NCBI RefSeq assembly: GCF_018069895.1
Contig: NZ_JAGQDH010000012.1
Span: forward strand, 1 to 64,000
DNA: 64,000 nt
Reading direction: 5' to 3'
DNA from: Roseovarius autotrophicus
GTDB lineage: Bacteria; Pseudomonadota; Alphaproteobacteria; Rhodobacterales; Rhodobacteraceae
In this document: positions 54,238-62,732 of the stretch, in pieces
How the letters are laid out: each line of letters opens with the position of its first letter
How positions within the stretch are numbered: position 1 is the stretch's first letter
The notes under the pieces: model-generated
What the model was told of the DNA's origin: nothing
The model's database searches: none
Seen by the model: the letters and a program-made list of their open reading frames with translations, nothing else
Made by a program: the position numbers and the translations under genes

Positions 54238-55206
54238 TCATGCCCCGAGGCGCGTCAGCGCCTCGTCAAGCGCGCTCCACTCCGCAACCCGAAGGCGCAT
54301 CGGCAGCACCAGAACCTCCCGCCGCAGCGCGACGGGCAGGAGCACCGCACTGGCTTCGGTGGTGACAATCTGCGCGCCACGAAGTGCCGCCTCGCGCATG
54401 AGCCTCGTCACAAGGGCGGGTGTCAGCGCCTGGTCCTCGGGCAGCGTCACGGCGCGCGTGACCTCTGCGCCAAGGCCGCGTAACGCGGCCAGGAAATGGC
54501 CCGGCTCTCCCGCCCCCGAAAGCGCCAGCGCGCGCAGGCCGGACCAGTCCATGCCGGTCGGCATCGCCTCCATGCGGCCCATGATCAGCGGCATGCCCAG
54601 GCCGCGCCCCCATTCGGCGGCAAACCGAGACTGAAGCGCCGGCGGCCCGACCGAGAGCAGCAGATCAGCCCGCCGCAGGCTTTGTGACAGCGGCTCTTGC
54701 AATGGTCCGGCGGGGCGGCAGAATCCGTTGCCGAAACCCTGCGCGGCATCGACCACAATAACCGACAGAGCCTTGAACAGGGCGGGATCGTGGAACCCGC
54801 CCACCAGCAGGATACAGCCGGGGGCAGCGCCATCCCCGGCGATGGCCCGCGCCCCCGCCGCCAGATCGCCGGCCACCCAGGTCGGGGCAAAGGCCGCCGC
54901 AAGAAGACCATCCGCGCCGACATCGGCAGCGCCATGGCTGCCCTCCTGCACCCGCCGCGCCGCGCCCTTGCCCGGCATCAGGATCACGGGCGCAAGGCCC
55001 CTGCCCTCCAGTTGCCCGGCCAGCGCCAGCACGGCAGGCAGGACATCCCCCCCCAAAAGGCTGTCCACGGCGATCACCGGCACCGGCGCGCGCCAGCCGG
55101 GTCGCGCCATCCGCCGGGCCATGGCCCGCGCGCGCCACCATCCCAGCGGAGCCAACAGATGCGCCCGCAGACCGGGCTGCGCGAACCAGAAGCGTGGTGG
55201 CCTCAC
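54238..55206 (-). CDS. lpxK: LpxK homologue lacking catalytic motifs
   Basis: 322 residues, full family length. The flank of tetraacyldisaccharide 4'-kinase is clear (FGNGFCRPAGPLQEP, TGMDWSGLRALALSGAGEP). But the Walker A, GGTGKTP in working LpxK, reads LGGDVLPAV here (residues 51-59; no Gly-Lys-Thr), the DDGFQ motif reads VGGFH (135-139), and TTEKD reads TTEAS. Lipid A phosphorylation is therefore unlikely. The frame is intact and it overlaps kdtA by 4 nt, so it appears maintained. It may be a repurposed or decaying copy, with another lpxK elsewhere. Confidence 0.75.
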   Translation of the reverse strand: MRPPRFWFAQPGLRAHLLAPLGWWRARAMARRMARPGWRAPVPVIAVDSLLGGDVLPAVLALAGQLEGRGLAPVILMPGKGAARRVQEGSHGAADVGADGLLAAAFAPTWVAGDLAAGARAIAGDGAAPGCILLVGGFHDPALFKALSVIVVDAAQGFGNGFCRPAGPLQEPLSQSLRRADLLLSVGPPALQSRFAAEWGRGLGMPLIMGRMEAMPTGMDWSGLRALALSGAGEPGHFLAALRGLGAEVTRAVTLPEDQALTPALVTRLMREAALRGAQIVTTEASAVLLPVALRREVLVLPMRLRVAEWSALDEALTRLGA

Positions 55207-56423
55207 CGCGCCGCCTCCTCCCGGTCGAGCCGATCAAGCACCATGTCCACCACCCGATCCATCACTTCGGCCCCGCGCGAGGCCACATCCCAGGCCGCAT
55301 GCGCCATCGCCGCGGCCCGGTCGGGCGGCAAGAGCCCCTGAACAGCCGCCGCCAGCGTCGCCGTGTCGCGCACGATCCGCGCCGCGCCCGCCTCGGCATA
55401 GCGCGAATAGCGTGTCAGATAGCGCGCCACGTTCGGACCATAAAGAATCGCCGAACCATGCGCCGCCGGCTCGTTCGGGTCGCGCCCGTGCTGGCCCGAC
55501 ACCAGCGACGAGCCCATGAATGTCACCGGCGCAAGCCGATACCAGAGACCCATCTCGCCCCGCGTATCGGCAAGGATCACCTGTGTCGCCTCGTCGGGCA
55601 GCGCACCGCTGGACCACGCGATCTGCCGCCAGCCCCCCGCGTCGATGTCCCTGGCCATGGCGGCGCTGTCCTCGACCTCATCCGGCACCACGATCAGGAG
55701 TGCGCGATGCGCGATCCGGCTCACTTCGCGATGCGCGACGAGAACCGTCTCCAGTTCCTCGCGCTGCACCATCGCCGCAAGCCAGAGCGGACGCCCGCGC
55801 AGGATCTGCGCCAGTTCCTCGCGATCCTTGAGGTTATAGGGCAGCGACAACGCCCCCGCACGCAAGATTCCAGTGACCTTCACGCGCTGTGGCGGCGCGC
55901 CGAGGCGTCGCGCCTGCCGCGCCGCCGCATCGTCGCGGGTGTGGATCTCCACGCATTCCGTCAGAACCGCCCGCGCCAGATCGGGAAACCAGCGCCAGTG
56001 TGATCGCTCAAGCAGCGCCGCCTCGGCATCCACCAGATAAAGCGGCACGCCCGCCCGCGCCGCACAGACAAGAAGCGCCGGCTTCAGGTCTCCGCCAGTC
56101 CATATCCCCAGGCCCGGTCGCCAATGGCCCAGGAACGTCTCGGCCGCCGCCAGCGTGTCGGGCGGCATCGCCTGCCAGATCACTCGGCCGTTTTCCCGCA
56201 GGCTGCGGGGCGGACCCTCGGGCGAGGTCAGCACCATGTGCACACCGGGACGATGCTGCGCCAGCCGCTCGGCCAGATGCGCCAGCACATCCGCGCGCCC
56301 CGCATCCGCCGCATGGGCCCAGATCACCGACCCATCGGGCCGGGGCCGGTCAGGCGCGGTGCCGCGTGCCCCGCCACGCCGCGCAATCGCAAGATAAGCT
56401 GCAAGGCCGAGCGAGCGGCTCAT
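55203..56423 (-). CDS. kdtA: KdtA/WaaA-like Kdo transferase homologue
   Basis: 406 residues. Two-domain GT-B fold of Kdo transferase family: IWTGGDLKPALLVCA, HRALLIVVPDEVED, GEMGLWYRLAPVTFMGSSLV and DPNEPAAHGSAILYGPN. The catalytic Glu expected after the N-terminal Gly (SVGE) is absent: VIWAHAADAGRADVL has Arg at residue 43. The usual N-terminal membrane helix is also weak. Transfer of Kdo to lipid A is therefore doubtful. Stop/start overlap with lpxK, and DUF4170 lies 6 nt upstream: the classic kdtA-lpxK context. Confidence 0.75.
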   Translation of the reverse strand: MSRSLGLAAYLAIARRGGARGTAPDRPRPDGSVIWAHAADAGRADVLAHLAERLAQHRPGVHMVLTSPEGPPRSLRENGRVIWQAMPPDTLAAAETFLGHWRPGLGIWTGGDLKPALLVCAARAGVPLYLVDAEAALLERSHWRWFPDLARAVLTECVEIHTRDDAAARQARRLGAPPQRVKVTGILRAGALSLPYNLKDREELAQILRGRPLWLAAMVQREELETVLVAHREVSRIAHRALLIVVPDEVEDSAAMARDIDAGGWRQIAWSSGALPDEATQVILADTRGEMGLWYRLAPVTFMGSSLVSGQHGRDPNEPAAHGSAILYGPNVARYLTRYSRYAEAGAARIVRDTATLAAAVQGLLPPDRAAAMAHAAWDVASRGAEVMDRVVDMVLDRLDREEAAR

Positions 56424-56429
56424 GGCGCG

Positions 56430-56672
56430 TCAGCCCAGTTCCTCGGTCGGCGAGGTCTCTTGCGTCTCGTCGCGCAACTTGTGCAGATGGGCAATGAAAT
56501 AGCGCATATGGGCATTGTCCACGGTGCGCTGCGCCTCGGCCTTCCAGGCGTTGTAGGCGCTGTCGTAATCGGGAAAGATCCCGACCACATGCAGGTCGTT
56601 CACATCGCGGAATACGTTGCGCGAGGGGTCAACCAACTCGCCGCCAAAAACCAGATGAAGACGTTGGGCCAT
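56430..56672 (-). CDS. DUF4170 small protein
   Basis: 80 residues: MAQRLHLVFGGELVDPSRNVF, then DLHVVGIFPDYDSAYNAWKAEAQRTVDNAHMRYFIAHLH. DUF4170 proteins lie between lipid A genes in many alphaproteobacteria; their function is unknown. It precedes kdtA by 6 nt. The sequence around residues 25-45 suggests a beta-hairpin and helix. Probably cytoplasmic. Confidence 0.85.
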   Translation of the reverse strand: MAQRLHLVFGGELVDPSRNVFRDVNDLHVVGIFPDYDSAYNAWKAEAQRTVDNAHMRYFIAHLHKLRDETQETSPTEELG

Positions 56673-56684
56673 GGGAAATCCTTG

Positions 56685-57326
56685 TCATGCAGGGGTCGCG
56701 GGCACCCTATTCCTTTCGCCCCGCGCGTCAAGGCGGCTGAACACTGCCATCTGGCTGGCCCCGCCAAGCTGTGGATGCGCGCCACAGATGTCGCGGCAGG
56801 CCACGTCATAGCCCGTGCGCGCCGCCACCCCCCCGGCCCAGCGGGCAAAGCGCGCCCGGTCCCATTCGAACTGATGCTCCGGGTGCCGCATCCGCGACGC
56901 GGGCACGCCAAGCACCGGGTTATACTCGGCATTGGGCGTGGTCACGATCACATGGGCCGGGCGCATCCGGGTGAATACCGCGCGCTCCAGCCGGTTGATG
57001 TCTGCGGGCGGCAGATGCTCGATCACCTCCACCAGACAGGCGCAGTCATAGCCCGTCAGCGCCGGGTGCCCCTCGGTGAGCGAGGCGCAGGCCAGTTGCA
57101 CCCGGCTCCGCGACGCCTCGGGCAAGGCAGCAAGCCGCGCCTCCGCGCCGCGCAGCCGCGCCATGCCGATCTCGATGCCGGTGATGCGCGTGATCCCCGG
57201 CATCGTTGCCAGCCGCAGGATCAGATCGCCGTCGCCGCAGCCAAGATCAAGCACCGTGCGCGCGCCCATCTCCGCCACCGTCGCCAGCACCGCCGCCATC
57301 CGCTCCTCGTGCAGGGCCGTGGTCAT
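56685..57326 (-). CDS. Hen1-type RNA 3'-terminal ribose 2'-O-methyltransferase domain
   Basis: 213 residues. Class I SAM methyltransferase (VLDLGCGDGDLI) with the Hen1 metal set: E100, E103, H104 (EVIEHL) and H151 (RHPEHQFEW), the same spacing as recalled for bacterial Hen1. The PNAEYN motif after strand 5 is diagnostic. Bacterial Hen1 methylates RNA 3' ends during repair with Pnkp; here only the methyltransferase domain is present and no Pnkp is visible. Start 57326 overlaps the upstream methyltransferase stop (ATGA). Confidence 0.75.
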   Translation of the reverse strand: MTTALHEERMAAVLATVAEMGARTVLDLGCGDGDLILRLATMPGITRITGIEIGMARLRGAEARLAALPEASRSRVQLACASLTEGHPALTGYDCACLVEVIEHLPPADINRLERAVFTRMRPAHVIVTTPNAEYNPVLGVPASRMRHPEHQFEWDRARFARWAGGVAARTGYDVACRDICGAHPQLGGASQMAVFSRLDARGERNRVPATPA

Positions 57327-57979
57327 GCCCTCGGCACCCGCAGAAACGCCACATCCTTGGCCACGATCTCGCAGGACCAGCCGCGCTCGGCCGCGATCAC
57401 CTCGAAGGTCTGGGCCCGGTAGAACACCACATGCGTCGGGTCCTTGCGGTAATGCCAACCGGCAAAGCGCGCGTCCTCGGTCTGGAAACACGTCATGACC
57501 GCGAGCAGACCACCGGGACGCAACAGCACGCCCAGCCGGTCGAACTCAATTGCGGGCGCGTGAAAATGCTCGGCCACCTCGGTGCAGGTAACAAAATCGT
57601 AGGGCCTGCCCAGCGGCGCGGGATCGGGCGCATAGAACGGGTCATAGACGGCCATATCGTGCCCTGCCTCGCGCAGCATCGCGGCCAGCGCAGGCCCCGG
57701 CCCGCAGCCGTAATCAAGGCCCCGCGATCCGGGTGCCAGACGCGCGCGCAAGGGCGCGGCAAGCCGGTCCAGGAAGCGGCGATAGCCGGGATCGTCCACG
57801 TCGTTCTCGTGCCAGTCATACTGCGCGCGCTCGGCCACGGGGTCGGGGTAATGCGACGGGTTCATGCCCCGCGCGCCACAGATGTCGCAGCGCCAGTAGC
57901 CCTTGCCGTCGAACAGCCCGAACGCCGCCACCGGGACGGCACGGCAGACAGGACAGGCGGGAGGCAAGGCCGACGACAT
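57323..57979 (-). CDS. zinc-ribbon class I SAM methyltransferase
   Basis: 218 residues. N-terminal four-Cys zinc ribbon (CPVC...CDIC, residues about 9-38), then a Rossmann methyltransferase with GLDYGCGPGPALA and TCTEVAEHFHAP. This layout resembles methyltransferases that act on RNA, protein or small molecules; the substrate is unknown. It is translationally coupled to the Hen1-like gene, suggesting a joint role. It begins the leftward operon that continues through DUF4170, kdtA and lpxK. Confidence 0.75.
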   Translation of the reverse strand: MSSALPPACPVCRAVPVAAFGLFDGKGYWRCDICGARGMNPSHYPDPVAERAQYDWHENDVDDPGYRRFLDRLAAPLRARLAPGSRGLDYGCGPGPALAAMLREAGHDMAVYDPFYAPDPAPLGRPYDFVTCTEVAEHFHAPAIEFDRLGVLLRPGGLLAVMTCFQTEDARFAGWHYRKDPTHVVFYRAQTFEVIAAERGWSCEIVAKDVAFLRVPRA

Positions 57980-58084
57980 GCCCCCGCTTACCCGCCCCCT
58001 CGCCGCGCTTCAAGCGCGGCCATGGACAGCGCCGCGCGGATTGCCTAAGCCTTGCCGGACCATTGACGGCAGGGGACTGAAGCC

Positions 58085-59119
58085 ATGGCACGGCGCGCGG
58101 CATTCGAGATCGGAGGACAGAGGGTCGCCCCCGGCACCCGCGCCCGCGTCGATATCCCGGTAAGCCAGCTTTCCAATCACACGCCGGTCAACCTTTCGGT
58201 CGAGGTGGTCCACGGGCGGCGCGGTGGCCCGGTCCTGTTCGTCTCGGCGGCGATCCATGGCGACGAGGTGATCGGCGTCGAGATCCTGCGCCGCCTGCTG
58301 CGCAGCGCGCCGCTCGGCGCCATGGCCGGCACGCTCCTTGCCGTGCCCATCGTCAACACATTCGGCTTTCTCAGCCATTCGCGCTATCTGCCGGACCGGC
58401 GCGACCTCAATCGCGTCTTTCCCGGCGTGGCCGAGGGCTCGATGGCCTCGCAGCTTGCCCATATCTTCATGCAGGAGGTGGTGCGCCGCGCCGAGGTGGG
58501 CATCGACCTGCATTCGGCGGCCATTCACCGCACCAACCTGCCCCAGATCCGTCTCACCCCCGGCAACGAGCGGCTGGCAGAGCTTGGCGCCGCGTTTGGC
58601 GCGCCGGTGATGATGGAAGCGAAGCTGCGCGACGGCTCGCTGCGTATGGCGGCCGAGGCGGCGGGCGTCGATGTGCTGCTCTACGAAGGCGGCGAAGGGT
58701 TGCGCTTTGACGAGTTCGCCGCGCGCACCGGCGTCGCCGGCGTGCTGCGGGTGATGCGCCATCTCGGCATGATCGGGACCAAGGGTGTGCCGCGCGCGCG
58801 GGCGCTGCCGGTGCGTGCGCGCCGCTCGATCTGGTATCGCGCGCCACGCGGCGGGCTGTTTCGCGGCTATCTGGGTCTTGGCGATGCGGTCGCCCCGGGC
58901 ACGGTGATGGGTGCCGTCGCCAATGCGTTCGGTGATATCGAAAGTGAGGTTGCCGCCGATACCACCGGCATCGTCATCGGCCGCGCCAACCTGCCCGTGG
59001 TCTATGAGGGCGACGCGCTTTTCCACGTCGCCGAAACGTCCCGCGCCGAGGCCGCCGCCGAAGGTATCACCGCCCAGATCGAGGCCGAGGCGCTGTTTGA
59101 CGAGGACGAGATCATCTGA
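58085..59119 (+). CDS. succinylglutamate desuccinylase/aspartoacylase family protein
   Basis: 344 residues. Zn-carboxypeptidase-like hydrolase: AAIHGDEVIGVEIL (zinc His and Glu), DLNRVFPG, and the third zinc His in GIDLHSAAIHRTN. The C-terminal beta domain (DAVAPGTVMGAVANAFG, GIVIGRANLPVVYEGDALF) is typical of the group. Deacylates an N-acyl amino acid or amide; the true substrate is unknown. Divergent from the methyltransferase operon. Confidence 0.87.
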   Translation: MARRAAFEIGGQRVAPGTRARVDIPVSQLSNHTPVNLSVEVVHGRRGGPVLFVSAAIHGDEVIGVEILRRLLRSAPLGAMAGTLLAVPIVNTFGFLSHSRYLPDRRDLNRVFPGVAEGSMASQLAHIFMQEVVRRAEVGIDLHSAAIHRTNLPQIRLTPGNERLAELGAAFGAPVMMEAKLRDGSLRMAAEAAGVDVLLYEGGEGLRFDEFAARTGVAGVLRVMRHLGMIGTKGVPRARALPVRARRSIWYRAPRGGLFRGYLGLGDAVAPGTVMGAVANAFGDIESEVAADTTGIVIGRANLPVVYEGDALFHVAETSRAEAAAEGITAQIEAEALFDEDEII

Positions 59120-59125
59120 GCGCGC

Positions 59126-59941
59126 TCAGCGTTCCTCCCACCCCTCGATGAGGGCCATGGCCTCCTCTGCCGTCTCGACAAAGCGGAAAAGGTCAAGATC
59201 CTCCTCGCTGATCGTGCCTGCCTCGGCCAGAGCCTCCCAGTTGATGATGCGCTGCCAGAACGCCTCGCCAAAAAGCAGGAAAGGCACGCGCTTCATGCGG
59301 TCGGTCTGGATCAGGGTCAGCGATTCGAACATCTCGTCCAGCGTCCCGAACCCGCCAGGAAAGACGCAGATCGCCCGCGCGCGCATTAGGAAATGCATCT
59401 TGCGGATGGCGAAATAGTGAAAGTTGAAACACAGCCCCGGCGTCACATATTCGTTCGGGGCCTGTTCATGCGGCAGCACGATATTCAGCCCGATCGAGGC
59501 CCCCCCCGCATCCGCCGCGCCGCGGTTGCCCGCCTCCATCACCCCCGGCCCACCGCCCGTGGCAATGACATATTCACGGCCATAGCTCGCCATGGACTTC
59601 TCTGTCATCAGCCGGGCAAAGTTGCGCGCCTCGTCGTAATAACGCGACAACTCCGCCAGCGTCTCGGTGCGCGCGCCACCTTTTCGCGATGGCTCGGGGA
59701 TACGCGCACCGCCGAAAAGCACCACGGTGCTCTGGATGCCGCGTTCGTTCAGGATCATCTCGGGCTTGAGCAGTTCCAGTTGCAGCCGAACCGGGCGCAA
59801 TTCGTCACGCAGCAGGAAATCCGTATCGGCAAAGGCCAGCCGATAGGCCGGGGCGCGGGTCTGGGCGGTATCGGGCACCTGTTCGGCCGCGGAACGGTCG
59901 GAATGGGCATCACGGAACTGGCTGTTGCGGTCGTCTTTCAT
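59126..59941 (-). CDS. LOG family (TIGR00730) Rossmann protein
   Basis: 271 residues. LOG-type fold with the signature PGGFGTLDE (residues in VFPGGFGTLDEMFE) and GGGPGVMEAGNRGA. Plant/bacterial LOG proteins release cytokinin bases from nucleotides by phosphoribohydrolase activity; many bacterial members are nucleotide 5'-monophosphate nucleosidases. An extended N-terminal region (about 70 residues) precedes the LOG domain. It converges with the desuccinylase gene. Confidence 0.87.
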   Translation of the reverse strand: MKDDRNSQFRDAHSDRSAAEQVPDTAQTRAPAYRLAFADTDFLLRDELRPVRLQLELLKPEMILNERGIQSTVVLFGGARIPEPSRKGGARTETLAELSRYYDEARNFARLMTEKSMASYGREYVIATGGGPGVMEAGNRGAADAGGASIGLNIVLPHEQAPNEYVTPGLCFNFHYFAIRKMHFLMRARAICVFPGGFGTLDEMFESLTLIQTDRMKRVPFLLFGEAFWQRIINWEALAEAGTISEEDLDLFRFVETAEEAMALIEGWEER

Positions 59942-60021
59942 CGCGGGCGATCCTTGCTTGGGTCTGGCCTTTCAGCGGTATAGGCTTTGCGCGATCAAGA
60001 AAAGCCAAAGGGGCGTGAGGA

Positions 60022-60942
60022 ATGGACTGGCAGGCGCTGATTACCGACGCGGGCGCACGGATCGCCCCCCATGTGCGGCACACGCCGGTGGCGACCGCGA
60101 GGTTCGGTGATCTGATCCTGAGCCTCAAGTTCGAGCAGATGCAGCATACCGGCAGCTTCAAGGCGCGCGGCGCGTTCAACACGCTGATGCAGGCCCGTGT
60201 GCCGCAGGCGGGCGTGGTCGCGGCCTCAGGCGGCAATCACGGCGCGGCGGTAGCCCATGCCGCCCGCATCCTTGGCCATGCCGCGCGCATCTATGTGCCG
60301 CAGATCGCGGGACCGGCCAAGATCGCCCTCATCCGCGCACAGGGCGCCACGTTGCAGGTGGTGCCCGGCGCCTATGCCGAGGCCGCCGCCCGCGCCGCAG
60401 AGTGGCGCCGCGCCACCGGCGCGATGGAGGTGCACCCCTACGACGCCGAGGCCACCGTGGCGGGGCAAGGCACTGTCATGGCGGAATGGGAGACACAGGG
60501 GCTTGACGCCGACACGGTGCTGATCGCCGTGGGGGGCGGCGGCCTTGTCGCCGGTGCGCTTGGCTGGCTCGGGGGGCGGCGCAAGGTGGTGGCGGTCGAA
60601 CCTGCCACCTGCGCCGCGCTCCATGCCGCGATGGCCGCCGGTGCGCCGGTGGATGTGGAGGTATCGGGCATCGCCGCCAACGCGCTTGGCGCGCGGCGGA
60701 TCGGCGGCCTCTGCCTCGGTCTGGCACAGCGATACGCGGTGCAGACCGTGCTGGTCAGCGACACCGCCATCCGCGAGGCACAGACCGCGCTCTGGCAGGA
60801 GATGCGCCAATTGGTCGAGCCTGCGGGCGCGACGGCGCTGGCGGCGCTTCTGTCAGGGGCCTACACGCCCGAGGACGGTGAGCGGGTGGCGGTGCTCATC
60901 TGCGGCGGCAATGTCGCCCCCGATCCGCTGGACAGCCTCTGA
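60022..60942 (+). CDS. PLP-dependent threonine/serine dehydratase-like enzyme
   Basis: 306 residues. Fold-type II PLP enzyme: Lys in QHTGSFKARGAFN, substrate loop ASGGNHGAAVAHAARILG, PLP-phosphate loop VGGGGLVAGALGWLGG, and QLVEPAGATALAALLSG. Could deaminate L-threonine or serine, or act as a serine racemase-like enzyme. No ACT domain, so no isoleucine feedback as in IlvA. Divergent from the LOG gene. Confidence 0.85.
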   Translation: MDWQALITDAGARIAPHVRHTPVATARFGDLILSLKFEQMQHTGSFKARGAFNTLMQARVPQAGVVAASGGNHGAAVAHAARILGHAARIYVPQIAGPAKIALIRAQGATLQVVPGAYAEAAARAAEWRRATGAMEVHPYDAEATVAGQGTVMAEWETQGLDADTVLIAVGGGGLVAGALGWLGGRRKVVAVEPATCAALHAAMAAGAPVDVEVSGIAANALGARRIGGLCLGLAQRYAVQTVLVSDTAIREAQTALWQEMRQLVEPAGATALAALLSGAYTPEDGERVAVLICGGNVAPDPLDSL

Positions 60943-60963
60943 GCGCAAGGATATGACGGCGCA

Positions 60964-61440
60964 ATGGCAAAACCAAAGGACACCCCCAATTACAAGGTGA
61001 TCGCCGAGAACCGGCGCGCGCGGCATGACTATGCCATCGAGGAGGATCTCGAATGCGGCATCATGCTGGAGGGGTCTGAGGTCAAGTCGCTGCGCCAGAA
61101 GACCGCCAATATCGCCGAAAGCTATGCCACGGTGGACAACGGCGAATTGTGGCTCATCAACAGCTATATCGCCCCCTACGAGCAGGCCCGCACCTTCGGC
61201 CACGAAGAGCGCCGCCGCCGCAAGCTGCTGGTCTCGAGAAAGGAGATGTCGCGGCTCTGGAACGAGACCCAGCGAAAGGGCATGACGCTGGTGCCCTTGG
61301 TGCTCTATTTCAACCATCGCGGCATCGCCAAGCTCAAGATCGGCATCGCCAAGGGCAAGAAGACCCACGACAAGCGCGCCACCGACGCCAAGCGTGACTG
61401 GGATCGCCAGAAACAACGCCTGCTGCGGCAGGGCGGCTAG
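60964..61440 (+). CDS. smpB: SsrA-binding protein SmpB
   Basis: 158 residues. Binds tmRNA and rescues stalled ribosomes. [48 protein letters not shown] and [23 protein letters not shown] are the standard SmpB blocks. Starts about 20 nt after the dehydratase-like gene. No tmRNA gene was found in the window. Confidence 0.96.
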   Translation: MAKPKDTPNYKVIAENRRARHDYAIEEDLECGIMLEGSEVKSLRQKTANIAESYATVDNGELWLINSYIAPYEQARTFGHEERRRRKLLVSRKEMSRLWNETQRKGMTLVPLVLYFNHRGIAKLKIGIAKGKKTHDKRATDAKRDWDRQKQRLLRQGG

Positions 61441-61470
61441 GCGTTTTGGTCTGTAACCTCGCAGCCCGTC

Positions 61471-61490
61471 ATCCCCGCGAAGGCGGGGAT
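61471..61490. repeat. short palindromic repeat (REP-like) after smpB
   Basis: atccccgc-gaag-gcggggat: a perfect 8-bp hairpin with tetraloop, set in gtcatccccgcgaaggcggg, a widely scattered intergenic motif of many alphaproteobacteria. It could serve as transcript end for smpB. The rest of 61441-61555 shows nothing else. Confidence 0.5.
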
Positions 61491-61555
61491 CTCTCTGCAC
61501 CATGAGACCCTCGGGGCAAGCCCGAGCGTGATGGAGCATTTTGACACACGCGTCC

Positions 61556-62518
61556 CTAGCCCGCCTTCGCCCCCCGCCGGATCGCGCCGGGGGTCAGCCC
61601 AAGCCGCCTGCGGCAGTGATCGGCCAGGTTGGCGCCGCTGGCAAAACCGGCGGCATAGGCGACCGAGGTGATCGAGCGCGCGGTGTTGCGCAGCATCCAG
61701 ACCGCCGCGCGCAGCTTGGTTTCCAGCAGATACTCCTTTGGCGCCATCCCAACCTGCGCCTTGAAAAGGCGCAGAAAATGCCGCTCGCTGAGGCCAAGCG
61801 TGCGGGCGAGCGCGGCGACGCGGGGGGTGTGGCTTGCCTCTGCATCGAGGATGACAAGCGCGCGCTGAATGCGCGGATCGGTAATTGCGCCGCGCTCCGC
61901 CCCCACGCGCGCGCCCATCACGGGCGCCGACTCGGGCGCGGGCAAGGTCATCTGGTGTTCCACCTTGGCGGCCCGGTCCGGGCCAAGATGCGCGCCAATG
62001 AGCCGCTTCATCAGCGGCAGGATAGACACGCCCCCCAGGACCGTCGTGACATCGCCCACCGCCGCAAAATCGCGGTTGGTGACAAAGCGATGGCCTGGAA
62101 AGGCCATCTCGAAATCGGCCTGGTGATAGGGATGGATGCAGACCGGGCGACCGTCGAGAAACCCCTCTTGCGCCAGCACGAAACTGCCGGTGCAGACGCC
62201 CACCAGCGGCACGCCCGCGCGCCGCGCGGCGTGCAGGTAATCGCGGTGGCGCGGCGGCGCGCTCTCCATGTCGCGCAAGAGCCCGCCGATGACAAACAGA
62301 TGATCGAACCCGCCGGGATGAACGTAATCACACGTCGCGGGCACCGGAATGCCACAGCTTGACCGCACCGCAGAGCCGGGCGCGCCAACGATCTGCCAGC
62401 GCGCATAGCGCGGCTGCGAATCGTCGCCGTGATCACCCGCGTGGCGCAAGCTTTCGACCAGCCCGGCGAGCGACATCATCGGAAAACTGGGCCAGAGCAG
62501 GATACCCACCGCAAGCAC
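61556..62518 (-). CDS. GlxA-type AraC regulator (DJ-1/PfpI plus AraC HTH)
   Basis: 320 residues from GTG at 62518. N-terminal DJ-1/PfpI domain (HLFVIGGLLRD, VGVCTGSFVLAQEGFLDG with the nucleophile-elbow Cys) and a C-terminal AraC HTH (LARTLGLSERHFLRLFKAQVGMAPKEYLLETKL). Such regulators respond to choline/glycine-betaine or nitrogen compounds (GbdR, CdhR, ArgR types). No ATG start is found; the GTG is uncertain. Divergent from the ABC-type binding protein gene, which it may control. Confidence 0.82.
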   Translation of the reverse strand: MLAVGILLWPSFPMMSLAGLVESLRHAGDHGDDSQPRYARWQIVGAPGSAVRSSCGIPVPATCDYVHPGGFDHLFVIGGLLRDMESAPPRHRDYLHAARRAGVPLVGVCTGSFVLAQEGFLDGRPVCIHPYHQADFEMAFPGHRFVTNRDFAAVGDVTTVLGGVSILPLMKRLIGAHLGPDRAAKVEHQMTLPAPESAPVMGARVGAERGAITDPRIQRALVILDAEASHTPRVAALARTLGLSERHFLRLFKAQVGMAPKEYLLETKLRAAVWMLRNTARSITSVAYAAGFASGANLADHCRRRLGLTPGAIRRGAKAG

Positions 62519-62732
62519 CGTCTCGGCGGGTGCCTTCGGTGCCCCGAAATGCGGCAGCCCCGTCGTTACATTGATGCGCAGGGATATTGGATCACGCCCC
62601 CATGTCTGATTTCAGATGAAAATGACTGATAAACGAAAGACAGCCCCCCGGCAACTGCCGCAACGTAACGTCACCAGCGCGTGATGCGCGGCAATTCCGG
62701 GACCAACACCGGACCAGACAGGGAGATATGAC

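Noticed and set aside
62605..62616. tctgatttcaga palindrome as GlxA operator
   Set aside because: It is only a 5-bp half site, common by chance; position between the divergent genes is suggestive but not enough to list as a feature.
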